Of a stretch of 22,236 bases of DNA, positions 7,550 to 15,069 are shown piece by piece. Position numbers and translations under genes: made by a program. The stretch comes from Oscillospiraceae bacterium (GTDB taxonomy: Bacteria; Bacillota; Clostridia; Oscillospirales; Ruminococcaceae): positions 1-22,236 of the forward strand of contig JAQXNQ010000220.1 of assembly GCA_029098085.1 (NCBI GenBank), given 5' to 3'. Under the pieces are notes generated by a model, which worked only from the letters and a program-made list of their open reading frames with translations, had not been told where the DNA came from and did not search any database. Positions within the stretch are counted from its first letter, which is position 1; each line of letters starts with the position of its first letter.

Positions 7550-7581
7550 AAAGCCGCCCCTTTTTGAAAGAGGCGGCTTTT
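7550..7581. terminator. Bidirectional terminator between convergent genes
   Basis: GCCGCC (7553-7558) pairs with GGCGGC (7572-7577), and an inner CTTT/AAAG pairing (7560-7563 with 7567-7570) closes a TTG loop. AAA on the left and TTTT at 7578-7581 on the right let it serve the gene ending at 7546 and the convergent gene ending at 7588. Confidence 0.85.
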
Positions 7582-7587
7582 GCTGTT

Positions 7588-8355
7588 TTAGTTGATCCTG
7601 AACGACCAGGAGAGGTTTCCCTCCGGATATTCGGCGGCGACCTCGTAAATGCCCGCCTGAGCGGGCAGAAAGGTTTCCCCGTCCGGGGTGAGCACTTCCT
7701 CTTCGGCTGTGCTGTCTCCCAGACAGGAGATGTCCCAGCGGCGGACCACAAAGCTGTCCGGTTCTCTGGAAAAAATCAGGCGCATTCTTTTGCAGCCCTC
7801 CGGAATATCCATGGAAACGATCCGCTCTTCCGGCCAATCCAGCGGATGAGGGGAATCCATGCAGATGCCTTCCTCATCGGTGACCCAGGAGGAGGTGCCT
7901 CTGGGGGCATTGAGGCAGCATGCGATTTTTTTGCCGGTGCATTCTGCCTGCAGGATCGGCATGGGGTCGGGTTCTGCCTTGGGCAGGATGTCCTGCAGCT
8001 CCGTCTGCAGGTCGGTAACGTCAAACTCCTGTCCGGTGAGCTTCAGGTATTCGCAGGCGCCCACCTGCGCGGGAAAGGACTCCAGAATGTATCCGCCATA
8101 GCCGACCTCCAGCTGCTGGCCGGGGCGCAGAGCGGCAGCGCTGATGACCTTTCCGTTCTGGTCATAAAGGGCAGGCTTCTGGGTACCCACCGTCATGACA
8201 TGTCCTGCGTTCTGACCGGTTTCCACCACCATCAGGGCAGAGCCGGAGATGTCCACAATGGTGACCTCCATGGTGGCCGGAGCTTTCGGCGCGCCGCAGG
8301 CCGTCAGGGCGAGAGCGAAAAGGCTGCTGCACAGAAAGGACATAAATTTTTTCAT
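7588..8355 (-). CDS. Predicted lipoprotein of unknown function
   Basis: A 255-residue secreted lipoprotein. ATG 8355 is preceded by AAAAGGA about 11 nt upstream. The N-terminus is a clear type II signal peptide: MKK, a hydrophobic core and lipobox LTAC with the lipidated Cys at position 20. The next segment (ATMEVTIVDISGSALMVVE ... LRPGQQLEVGYGGYILESFPAQVG) resembles the small beta-rich domain seen in many Clostridia lipoproteins described as DUF3221-like; that similarity is by wording only. The C-terminal half has a Cys-containing region and ends in a beta-rich part (PAQAGIYEVAAEYPEGNLSWSFRIN), which suggests an Ig-like or BsuPI-like fold. No catalytic motif is visible. Transcribed alone; I found no convincing promoter in 8356-8530. 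Confidence 0.88.
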   Translation of the reverse strand: MKKFMSFLCSSLFALALTACGAPKAPATMEVTIVDISGSALMVVETGQNAGHVMTVGTQKPALYDQNGKVISAAALRPGQQLEVGYGGYILESFPAQVGACEYLKLTGQEFDVTDLQTELQDILPKAEPDPMPILQAECTGKKIACCLNAPRGTSSWVTDEEGICMDSPHPLDWPEERIVSMDIPEGCKRMRLIFSREPDSFVVRRWDISCLGDSTAEEEVLTPDGETFLPAQAGIYEVAAEYPEGNLSWSFRIN

Positions 8356-8556
8356 CGTATCACTGTTCCTTTTTGTTGGACATGGGTAGGAAGAGACGTC
8401 TTCGGATCGGCCGGAACGCTTTTTGACAAGACTTCATTTATAAAACGCTTCAGGCTCCCTTTATGTTGCAATTCAAAGGAAATTTTTTCTTTTTCGGCGT
8501 TTTTGCCTGAAAAGACCCGTGTTATTTCATATGGCAGTCACCGTGCAGGGCGGCTG

Positions 8557-8564
8557 CATACTGT
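8557..8564 (+). promoter_or_regulatory. Possible sporulation-sigma -10 element before cotJA
   Basis: CATACTGT, 30 nt before the cotJA start, resembles the mother-cell sigma-E -10 (CATACANT) and would start transcription near 8571. A good -35 at the right distance is not evident: CATATGG at 8528-8534 is about 8 bp too far away. Established knowledge: cotJ operons are sigma-E dependent in Bacillus. No sigma-A promoter is seen here. Confidence 0.35.
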
Positions 8565-8593
8565 GAAGTAACCCTTAGGAAAGAGGTGAACCC

Positions 8594-8791
8594 ATGGAAA
8601 AGATGGAAAATTGCTGCCGGTTTTTCGGCGAAGGGTGTGTGGTGGATGAGCTGCCTCTGGCCATGGCCTATGTGCCCATGCAGCGCTGGGAGAAGCTTTA
8701 TGAACCAGCGGCCGCACTGGAGCGGGGCACCCTGTTCTGCAAGCTGGATCTGCCGTTTGTGGGGAGAGGAGCGGTGAGCGATGGAAAATAA
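8594..8791 (+). CDS. cotJA: Spore coat-associated protein CotJA
   Basis: A 65-residue protein. ATG 8594 follows GAGGTG at 5-nt spacing; an alternative reading from 8586 is in another frame. The family signature is plain in the middle: LAMAYVPMQRWEKLYEPAAA followed by LERGTLFCKLDLPF. CotJA is a small protein needed with CotJC for correct assembly of the inner spore coat. The 3' end overlaps cotJB by 11 bp, indicating translational coupling. The N-terminus carries two adjacent Cys (MENCCRFF), a variable part of the family. Confidence 0.93.
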   Translation: MEKMENCCRFFGEGCVVDELPLAMAYVPMQRWEKLYEPAAALERGTLFCKLDLPFVGRGAVSDGK

Positions 8792-9035
8792 CAGCAAAGC
8801 CGCTCTGCTGCGGGAAATCCAGGTTTGTCAGTTCGCGGTCATCGAGGCGAATTTGTATCTGGATACTCATCCCTGTGATCAGGAGGCCCTGGAGTTTTAC
8901 CGCTGCCACCGGGAGAAGCTGCGGGAACTGCTGGAGCGCTGGGAGAGGGTTTGCGGCAAAATCCGGGAGGATGGCGGCGAAAATCTGCGCTGGGCCTGGG
9001 TGGAAAATCCCTGGCCGTGGCAAGTGGAGGGCTGA
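8781..9035 (+). CDS. cotJB: Spore coat protein CotJB
   Basis: An 84-residue cytoplasmic (mother-cell) protein that becomes part of the spore coat. ATG 8781 lies inside the end of cotJA, with GGAGCGG just upstream. It follows the CotJB pattern: an N-terminal helix (LLREIQVCQFAVIEANLYLD), then THPCDQEALEFYRCHREK, and the conserved C-terminal WAWVENPWPWQVEG. The length is normal. The gap to cotJC is 3 nt, so all three cot genes form a tight operon. Confidence 0.93.
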   Translation: MENNSKAALLREIQVCQFAVIEANLYLDTHPCDQEALEFYRCHREKLRELLERWERVCGKIREDGGENLRWAWVENPWPWQVEG

Positions 9036-9038
9036 GCA

Positions 9039-9674
9039 ATGTGGAACTATGAAAAAAGGCTGATCTACCCTGTCAAGGTGCGCCGGCCCGATCCCCAGGC
9101 GGCCATGGTCATCATGAGCCAGCTGGGCGGCCCTCACGGCGAGCTGGGCGCCGCCACCCGCTATTTGCATCAGCGGTACAGTATGCCTTACGGAGAAGTG
9201 ACCGGTATCCTCACCGATGTGGGCACAGAGGAGCTGGCCCATGTGGAGATGATCTCGGCGCTGATTTATCAGCTGACCCGCAATCTTTCTGCCGAAGAGA
9301 TCCGCCGGAAGGGCTTTGATACCTATTTTGTGGATCATACAACCGGTATCTTCCCCCAGGCTGCCTCCGGCTTCCCCTTCAGTACCTCCGAGCTGGCCTG
9401 TGCCGGTGACATTTTCGCCGACCTGAACGAAGACCTCGCTGCCGAGCAGAAGGCCCGGCTCAGCTACGACAATATTCTGCGTCTGGTGGATGACCCCGAC
9501 GTGAAGGACGCGATCCGGTTCCTCCGGGAGCGGGAAATCGTTCATTATCAGCGCTTCGGCGAGGCGCTGCGCATCGCGCAGGATAAGGTCTGCGCCAGGA
9601 ACTTCTACGCCTTCAATCCTTCCTTTGACACCAAAGCCGCCAACCTCATTACCAAAGAGGTCTGCAGCTGCTGA
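9039..9674 (+). CDS. cotJC: Spore coat manganese catalase-like protein CotJC
   Basis: A 211-residue member of the manganese catalase family found in the spore coat, which may detoxify peroxide or act structurally. ATG 9039 follows GGAGGGC inside the cotJB end. Metal-ligand motifs of the four-helix bundle are present: E35 in GPHGELGAATRYL, ExxH at E65-H68 (TEELAHVEMIS), the E in AAEQKARLSYDNI, and a second ExxH in REIVHYQRFGEAL. It is some 20 residues longer than the usual CotJC (about 190), with a Cys-rich end (KEVCSC). It is the last gene of the operon, followed by a strong terminator. Its presence shows that the organism is, or descends from, a spore former. Confidence 0.95.
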   Translation: MWNYEKRLIYPVKVRRPDPQAAMVIMSQLGGPHGELGAATRYLHQRYSMPYGEVTGILTDVGTEELAHVEMISALIYQLTRNLSAEEIRRKGFDTYFVDHTTGIFPQAASGFPFSTSELACAGDIFADLNEDLAAEQKARLSYDNILRLVDDPDVKDAIRFLREREIVHYQRFGEALRIAQDKVCARNFYAFNPSFDTKAANLITKEVCSC

Positions 9675-9695
9675 GAGCAGATTCCCGAAAAAAGA

Positions 9696-9731
9696 GACTG
9701 CCGTCCGCGCGATGCGGGCGGCAGTCCTTTT
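9696..9731. terminator. Strong bidirectional terminator after cotJC
   Basis: GACTGCCG and CGGCAGTC flank an inner CCGC/GCGG pairing, giving a nearly perfect 13-bp stem with a five-base loop (9696-9726), followed by CTTTT. The opposite side has AAAAAAGA, so the minus-strand transcript of the convergent isomerase gene also ends in a T-run. Confidence 0.9.
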
Positions 9732-9746
9732 CATGACCGGTGAAAC

Positions 9747-10637
9747 TTATTTCCCCTCAAACCGTCTCTTCAGCTCCTTGCCGATCTGGTACAGCAGGGT
9801 CAGAGCGGCGTCCTTGCAGCTGTCGGGCACCTTGCGCACCAGCATGTGCGCCTCGAAGGTCAGGTCGCCGGTGTAGCCGATGTCCTGCAGGCCGGCAATA
9901 ATATCATCCCAGCAGATGGTGCCGTAAAACGGAGCGGTGTGCTGGTCGCTCTTGCCGTCGCTGTCCTGCACATGAAGACATTTCAGCCGATCGCCCACCA
10001 GATTCAGGGATTCCCGCTGGGGAATGCCCCGCAGATGGGCGTGTCCCGTATCCCAGCAGATGCCGACGGCTTTGCTGCAGATGCCGACGGCTTTGCTGCC
10101 GAAGCTGTCGCAGAAGTCAATCAGCTGTTCGGCGGTGGAGCAGTACATGCTGGCAATGGGCATGTTTTCCATGGCGATGACCACGCCCAGCTTTTCCGCC
10201 TCCGCCACCAGCGGATCATAGAAGGCATGGTTCCGGGCCTTGATTTCCTCCACATGGGCAGGATCCTCAAAGTCCCCTTTATCGGTGCCCGGGTGGAATA
10301 CCACGTTGGGAATGCCCAGACGGGCCGCTGCCCGGATGGTGGGCAGGCACATATTCCGCAGGTGCTCACCCCGGGGTGTGTCCTCAAAAATATTGAACAG
10401 GGGGCCGTGAGCCTGATCCAGCACCACGCCATAGTCGGCGGAAAACGTCTCGATTTCGCTGAGCCAGCTGTCCCATTCGGCATCGGAGTGAGGGAAAAAG
10501 CCCCTCTCGTCTTTGATGTCTACCCAGTCGGAGAAATTGATGTCCATATGGCGGAAGCCGGCGTTGTATACCCGCTTCATCTGGGCACTGACTGAACCGT
10601 CGCCGAAAAATACATTGATGGATTTGGAAATATTCAT
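9747..10637 (-). CDS. Sugar phosphate isomerase/epimerase (xylose isomerase-like TIM barrel)
   Basis: A 296-residue protein of the AP endonuclease 2/xylose isomerase-like TIM-barrel superfamily, usually acting on sugars or inositol derivatives. I choose ATG 10637 (MNISKSINVFFGD) because AAGGAG lies 6 nt upstream; the frame's earlier start lies upstream of the -10 element. Metal-ligand segments are in the expected order: ENMP (Glu), WDTGHAH (Asp196, His199), CLHVQDSDG (His) and LTFEAHM (Glu). Odd feature: residues 181-187 (SKAVGIC) are immediately repeated at 188-194, encoded by a 21-bp exact tandem duplication directly before the WDTGH motif. Family members normally have one copy, so barrel packing at this strand may be disturbed. 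Substrate unknown. Confidence 0.9.
   Translation of the reverse strand: MNISKSINVFFGDGSVSAQMKRVYNAGFRHMDINFSDWVDIKDERGFFPHSDAEWDSWLSEIETFSADYGVVLDQAHGPLFNIFEDTPRGEHLRNMCLPTIRAAARLGIPNVVFHPGTDKGDFEDPAHVEEIKARNHAFYDPLVAEAEKLGVVIAMENMPIASMYCSTAEQLIDFCDSFGSKAVGICSKAVGICWDTGHAHLRGIPQRESLNLVGDRLKCLHVQDSDGKSDQHTAPFYGTICWDDIIAGLQDIGYTGDLTFEAHMLVRKVPDSCKDAALTLLYQIGKELKRRFEGK
10057..10098. repeat. 21-bp exact in-frame tandem duplication inside the isomerase gene
   Basis: The same 21 bases occur at 10057-10077 and 10078-10098 with no mismatch. The unit is seven codons, so the reading frame is kept. Perfect identity points to a recent slippage event or an assembly artefact. Confidence 0.95.
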
Positions 10638-10653
10638 AGCTGCTCCTTTCCGT

Positions 10654-10677
10654 AGGATCGCCACAGAAAGCGATCCT
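10654..10677 (-). promoter_or_regulatory. Perfect 8-bp hairpin in the isomerase leader
   Basis: AGGATCGC (10654-10661) and its exact inverse GCGATCCT (10670-10677) with an 8-base loop stand between the -10 element and the AAGGAG of the isomerase gene. There is no T-run after it in the direction of transcription, so it is not a terminator for uvrA. It could stabilise the mRNA or bind a protein. Confidence 0.45.
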
Positions 10678-10697
10678 CTTCTCACCGTACGGCTTTC

Positions 10698-10706
10698 AGT
10701 ATAGCA
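10698..10706 (-). promoter_or_regulatory. Extended -10 promoter of the isomerase gene
   Basis: On the minus strand the bases read TGCTATACT, an extended -10 (TGnTATAAT type). The 17-bp upstream position holds CCTGCT, a poor -35, which is usual for extended -10 promoters. The start would be near 10691. Confidence 0.5.
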
Positions 10707-10745
10707 CAAAAGGACGAAAAAGCAGGCTGAGTCTGAAGCACAGCC

Positions 10746-13592
10746 TTACTTCTTCTCCAGCAGCGGCTTCAGATACCGGCCGGTATAGGAGGCCGGCACC
10801 TGACAGATTTCCTCCGGTGTGCCCATAGCTACGATTTCACCGCCCCTGGCGCCGCCCTCCGGCCCCAGATCAATGAGCAGGTCGGCCGTCTTCAGCACAT
10901 CCAGATTGTGCTCAATGACCACAACGGTATTGCCGGAGTCGGTCAGCTTCTGGAGCACGTCAATGAGTTTATGCACATCGTAGGTGTGCAGGCCGGTGGT
11001 GGGCTCGTCCAGAATATAGATGGTCTTGCCGGTGCTCTGCCGGGCCAGCTCGGTGGCCAGCTTGACCCGCTGGGCTTCGCCGCCGGACAGAGTGGTGGCG
11101 GGCTGTCCCAGCTTGATATAGCCCAGTCCCACCTCGCAGAGCGTGGCGATCTTGCGGCGGATTTTGGGCAGGCTGTCAAAGAAGCTCATGGCCTCCTCCA
11201 CCGTCATTTCCAGCACATCGTGAATGCTCTTGCCCTTGTATTTGACCTCCAGCGTTTCCCGGTTGTACCGCCTCCCGTGGCAGACCTCACAGGGAACGAA
11301 AATATCCGGCAGGAAGTGCATCTCGATTTTCAGGATGCCGTCGCCCTCGCAGGCCTCGCAGCGCCCGCCCTTGACATTGAAGGAGAACCGGCCGCTGGTG
11401 TAGCCCCGCATTTTGGCGTCCGGCGTCTGGGCAAACAGCTCCCGGATATCGGTGAAGACGCCGGTATAGGTGGCGGGGTTGGAGCGGGGCGTCCGTCCGA
11501 TGGGCGATTGGTCGATGTTGATGACCTTGTCCACATTCTCGATGCCGTCCAGGCCGTCAAAATCGCCGGGCTTGATGCGGGCGGTGGAGAGGGTCTGGGC
11601 CAGGGCCTTGTAGAGGATTTCGTTGACCAGACTGGATTTGCCTGAGCCGGAGACACCGGAGACGCAGGTAAAGGTGCCCAGCGGAATCTGCACCGTCAGA
11701 TTCTTCAGGTTATTCTGACGGGCGCCGCGGATGGTGAGGAATTTGCCGTTGCCCGGACGGCGGGTTTCCGGCACCGGGATTCGGCGCTTGCCGGTCAGGT
11801 ACTGGCCGGTGTAGGAGCGTTCGCAGGCTTCAATGTCCTGCAGGGTACCGGCGCAGACAATCTCACCGCCGTGGACACCGGCTCCCGGCCCCACGTCCAC
11901 GATATAGTCAGCCGCCCGCATGGTGTCCTCGTCATGCTCCACCACGATCAGGGTGTTGCCCAGATCCCGCAGCTGGCGCAGGGTGGCCAGCAGGCGGTCA
12001 TTGTCCCGCTGATGCAGGCCGATGCTGGGCTCGTCCAGAATATACAGTACCCCCACCAGGCTGGAGCCGATCTGGGTGGCCAGCCGGATCCGCTGGCTCT
12101 CGCCGCCGGACAGGGTAGCGGACGCCCGGGACAGGGTCAGGTATTCCAGACCCACACTCTGCAGAAAGCCCAGTCTGGCCCGGATCTCCTTGAGAATCTG
12201 CTCGGCGATCATCTGCTCCCGCTGGGAAAGCTCCAGATGCTCCAGAAAGTACAGCGCGTCAGTCACCGACATTTTGCAGAAGTCGCTGATGTTTTTACCG
12301 CCCACCGTCACGGCAAGGTACTCCGGCTTGAGCCGTTCCCCACGGCATTCAGGGCAGGGAACCGCGCTCATGACCTGGGTGATCTCATCCCGCACATAGC
12401 TGGACTGGGTTTCCTTGAACCGGCGCTCCAGATTGTTGATGATGCCCTCAAATTCGGTATCATAGGTGCCGGTGCCGTATTCGTTCTTCCGCACCATCCG
12501 GATTCGCTCGCCTTTGGTGCCGTACAGCAGCGCCGACAGCTGCTCTTCGGTGAGGTCTTTGACGGGGGTGTCCAGCGTAAAGCCGTAGTGGCTGGCCAGC
12601 GCTTCATAATACATCTGGGCGATGGTGCCGCTGTCGCCGATATACCAGCCGCTGGCCTTGACGGCGCCCTGCCGGATGGACAGATTGCGGTTGGGGATGA
12701 CCATGTCCGGATCCACCCGCATAAAGGTGCCCAGACCGGTACATTTGGGACAGGCGCCCTGAGGATTATTGAAGGAGAACATCCGCGGCTCCAGCTCGCC
12801 GATGGAGACGCCGTGCTCCGGACAGGCGTAGCTCTGGGAGAACATGATTTCCTCCGCCGGATGAGCGGCACTTTCGGGAATGTCGGCGATGACCAGGCCG
12901 CCGCTGAGCCGGATGGCCGTTTCGATGGAGTCGTTGAGCCGGGATTTGATGGACGGGCTGACCGCAATACGGTCCACCACAATTTCGATGTTGTGCTTTT
13001 TGTTCTTTTCCAGCTTGATCTCTTCGGACAGGTCGTAGAGATTGCCGTCCACCCGTACCCGGACAAAGCCGCTTTTCCGTGCCGCTTCAAATTCCTTCTG
13101 ATGCTCACCCTTCCGTCCGCGCACCACCGGCGCCAGAATCTGCAGCCGGGTTTTCTCCGGCAGAGCCATCAGCTGATCGACGATCTGATCCACTGTCTGC
13201 TGTTTGATCTCCCGGCCGCAGACCGGGCAGTGGGGTACGCCGATGCGGGCGTACATCAGACGGAGATAGTCATAGATCTCGGTGACGGTGCCCACGGTGG
13301 AGCGGGGATTTTTGGAGGTGGTCTTCTGGTCGATGGAGATGGCGGGAGAAAGGCCCTCGATGGAGTCCACATCCGGCTTTTCCATCTGCCCCAGAAACAT
13401 TCTGGCGTAGGAGGAAAGGCTCTCCACATACCGCCGCTGGCCGTCGGCATAGATGGTGTCAAAGGCCAGCGAGGACTTTCCCGAACCGGACAGGCCAGTG
13501 AAGACCACCAGCTTGTCCCGGGGAATGGTCAGATCGATATTTTTTAAGTTATGCTCCCTCGCCCCTTTGATGACGAGCTGATCCATAGCCAT
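10746..13592 (-). CDS. uvrA: Excinuclease ABC subunit A (UvrA)
   Basis: The damage-recognition ATPase of nucleotide excision repair, which loads UvrB at lesions. 948 residues, a full-length protein. The start is ATG 13592 with AAAGGAAG upstream (MAMDQL; the second Met is also possible). Two ABC modules are visible: Walker A GLSGSGKSS at 33-41 and, in the second half, GVSGSGKSS; signature LSGGESQRIRLA and LSGGEAQRVKLA; Walker B YILDEPSIGLH and YILDEPTTGLH. Zn-binding CxxC pairs occur at CPVCG, CPKC, CPEC and in CEAC/CEVC, typical of UvrA. It is the last gene of the uvrB operon, 19 bp after the NUDIX gene. I see no clear terminator after it. Confidence 0.98.
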   Translation of the reverse strand: MAMDQLVIKGAREHNLKNIDLTIPRDKLVVFTGLSGSGKSSLAFDTIYADGQRRYVESLSSYARMFLGQMEKPDVDSIEGLSPAISIDQKTTSKNPRSTVGTVTEIYDYLRLMYARIGVPHCPVCGREIKQQTVDQIVDQLMALPEKTRLQILAPVVRGRKGEHQKEFEAARKSGFVRVRVDGNLYDLSEEIKLEKNKKHNIEIVVDRIAVSPSIKSRLNDSIETAIRLSGGLVIADIPESAAHPAEEIMFSQSYACPEHGVSIGELEPRMFSFNNPQGACPKCTGLGTFMRVDPDMVIPNRNLSIRQGAVKASGWYIGDSGTIAQMYYEALASHYGFTLDTPVKDLTEEQLSALLYGTKGERIRMVRKNEYGTGTYDTEFEGIINNLERRFKETQSSYVRDEITQVMSAVPCPECRGERLKPEYLAVTVGGKNISDFCKMSVTDALYFLEHLELSQREQMIAEQILKEIRARLGFLQSVGLEYLTLSRASATLSGGESQRIRLATQIGSSLVGVLYILDEPSIGLHQRDNDRLLATLRQLRDLGNTLIVVEHDEDTMRAADYIVDVGPGAGVHGGEIVCAGTLQDIEACERSYTGQYLTGKRRIPVPETRRPGNGKFLTIRGARQNNLKNLTVQIPLGTFTCVSGVSGSGKSSLVNEILYKALAQTLSTARIKPGDFDGLDGIENVDKVINIDQSPIGRTPRSNPATYTGVFTDIRELFAQTPDAKMRGYTSGRFSFNVKGGRCEACEGDGILKIEMHFLPDIFVPCEVCHGRRYNRETLEVKYKGKSIHDVLEMTVEEAMSFFDSLPKIRRKIATLCEVGLGYIKLGQPATTLSGGEAQRVKLATELARQSTGKTIYILDEPTTGLHTYDVHKLIDVLQKLTDSGNTVVVIEHNLDVLKTADLLIDLGPEGGARGGEIVAMGTPEEICQVPASYTGRYLKPLLEKK

Positions 13593-13611
13593 GGCAAACT
13601 TCCTTTCTGAT

Positions 13612-14049
13612 TCAGGGCAGGATGGGCTGCCCGTTTCTTTCTGTTTTCAGCAGCGCTTCATAGAGCACCGGCGTAATACCGGGATAGGTGAGCTTTTCCG
13701 GCAGACCGTCAAACAGCCCGACCTCCCGCATCTCAAACTCTTCGGGAAGCTCTCCCAATGCGGATATGTCGGCGTAAAACACCATGCCGTTTGCGCCGCC
13801 TCGTTCGTCCCCCGCCCGGTAATCAAACATCGGCCGGATGGTAAAATCCCGGGCGCCGGTTTCTTCCCACAGCTCCCGTCTGGCGCCGTCCAGCGGTGTT
13901 TCTCCCGGCTCAATATGTCCGCCCGCCGTTTCAAAGGTCTCCCGCAGTCTGTGGCGGGGGAAGACCCATTGATTCCGGAAGCGGGCGAAAATGACGGTGT
14001 ATTTGTAGCTCCCCAGACTGCCCAATGGACAGACGCGGCAGGTTTTCAT
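13612..14049 (-). CDS. NUDIX hydrolase
   Basis: A 145-residue pyrophosphohydrolase that cleaves a nucleoside diphosphate linked to another group; the exact substrate is not predictable. ATG 14049 follows GGAGGAGATGCC. A complete Nudix box (Gx5Ex7REUxEExGU) spans residues 44-66: GGHIEPGETPLDGARRELWE followed by ETGA, with catalytic E59, E62 and E63. The first residues (MKTCRVCPLG) carry two Cys. It is 14 bp after the serine hydrolase and 19 bp before uvrA. Its place in a repair operon may hint at nucleotide-pool cleaning, but many NUDIX proteins act elsewhere. Confidence 0.94.
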   Translation of the reverse strand: MKTCRVCPLGSLGSYKYTVIFARFRNQWVFPRHRLRETFETAGGHIEPGETPLDGARRELWEETGARDFTIRPMFDYRAGDERGGANGMVFYADISALGELPEEFEMREVGLFDGLPEKLTYPGITPVLYEALLKTERNGQPILP

Positions 14050-14063
14050 GGCATCTCCTCCGT

Positions 14064-14990
14064 TTACAGCCGATCCAGCAGGGTGTTCCAGGTCAGCTCC
14101 AGAATGGCGGTGATCTTTTCCGGCTCGTCCGAGATGAAGGTCACCACGGCGTCCCGATCCGGCAGCACCACACAGTACTGTCCGAACATGCCGTCCAGGC
14201 GGTAGGAGCCGGGATATGAGCAGCGCCAGAGCTGATAGCCGTAGCCCTGCAGATGGTCGGCGGTGGCAAAGGGGGCGTCAAAGTCTGCCGTGGAGATTTG
14301 CACGGAGGCCGCTTCCCGCACATACTGCTCAGGCACCAGCTGCCGCCCTTTCCAGCATCCGCCGGAGAGAAGCAGCTGCCCCATCTTGGCGTAGTCCGAG
14401 GCGGTGATCCACAGCCCTGCAAAGCCCTGGGGATGCCCCATGGGGCACCGGTCCCACTGCTGCGGCGTGATCTCCATGGGTGCGAAAAGCCGGCTGGTCA
14501 GATAGGTGAGCAGATCCTCGCCGCTCACCTGCTCCACCATGCGGGACAGCATATAGGTGGCTGTGTTGTTATAGACAAAGCGCTCGCCGGGCGCTCCTTC
14601 CAGCGGCGTGTCAAAGAACAGGGCGCAGAGGTCGGAAAGGGGCTCTCCCCGTTCCATGGCCCGGTTCAGCGGGCAGAAGCCGTGACCGCTGCTCATCCGC
14701 AGCAGATCCCGCACCTGAATTTTGTCAAAGGAAGCATCGGGCGCGTAGCCCATCTCTCTGAAAAAACCGGTCATGGAATCGGTCAGAGACAGCCTTCCCT
14801 CCGAGGTGGCCAGTCCCACCGCCATGCCGGTGAAGGTTTTGCTGCCCGACCAGAGGTTGTGTGGGGTGTCCTCGGCGAAATCCCGGCGGGCCAGAAGCCG
14901 GCCATGCTGATGAACCAGCACGTTCCGCACCTTCAGGCTCTGCCGCCTGACTTCCTCCTCCAGCCGGTCAAAAAAGTTTTGGTCGTTCAT
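14064..14990 (-). CDS. Serine hydrolase, class C beta-lactamase-like family
   Basis: A 308-residue serine hydrolase of the beta-lactamase/penicillin-binding-protein fold. ATG 14990 follows AAGGAGACCT. Active-site motifs: SxxK at S48-K51 (LWSGSKTFTGM), YxN at Y140-N142 (FVYNNTATYML), and near the C-terminus DGMFGQYCVVLPD in the place of the KTG/HxG motif. GLWITASDYAKMGQLLLSGG is the usual wording before the third motif. There is no signal peptide or TM, so it is predicted to be cytoplasmic; an esterase or peptidase role is likelier than antibiotic resistance. It is the third gene of the uvrB operon, 79 bp after the kinase-like gene. Confidence 0.9.
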   Translation of the reverse strand: MNDQNFFDRLEEEVRRQSLKVRNVLVHQHGRLLARRDFAEDTPHNLWSGSKTFTGMAVGLATSEGRLSLTDSMTGFFREMGYAPDASFDKIQVRDLLRMSSGHGFCPLNRAMERGEPLSDLCALFFDTPLEGAPGERFVYNNTATYMLSRMVEQVSGEDLLTYLTSRLFAPMEITPQQWDRCPMGHPQGFAGLWITASDYAKMGQLLLSGGCWKGRQLVPEQYVREAASVQISTADFDAPFATADHLQGYGYQLWRCSYPGSYRLDGMFGQYCVVLPDRDAVVTFISDEPEKITAILELTWNTLLDRL

Positions 14991-15069
14991 AGGTCTCCTT
15001 ATTCAGCGACCTTTTGAGGCTGCTGTTTTCGTACAGGCGGATGGCGCGAACATGGGGGACATTCGTTGT

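Noticed and set aside
8486..8516. Hairpin CTTTTTCGGC...GCCTGAAAAG between the lipoprotein and cotJA
   Set aside because: The stem has a mismatch and a G-U, and there is no T-run after it in either useful direction, so no terminator or attenuator call is justified.
11871..13547. Plus-strand open frame of 558 codons opposite uvrA
   Set aside because: It is a shadow of the uvrA coding strand in GC-rich DNA: no ribosome site, low-complexity His/Gln/Gly composition, and uvrA is fully conserved on the other strand.
14064..14990. Beta-lactamase antibiotic resistance gene
   Set aside because: It has the fold motifs but no signal peptide and lies inside a repair operon; a cytoplasmic esterase/peptidase-type hydrolase is a better description.
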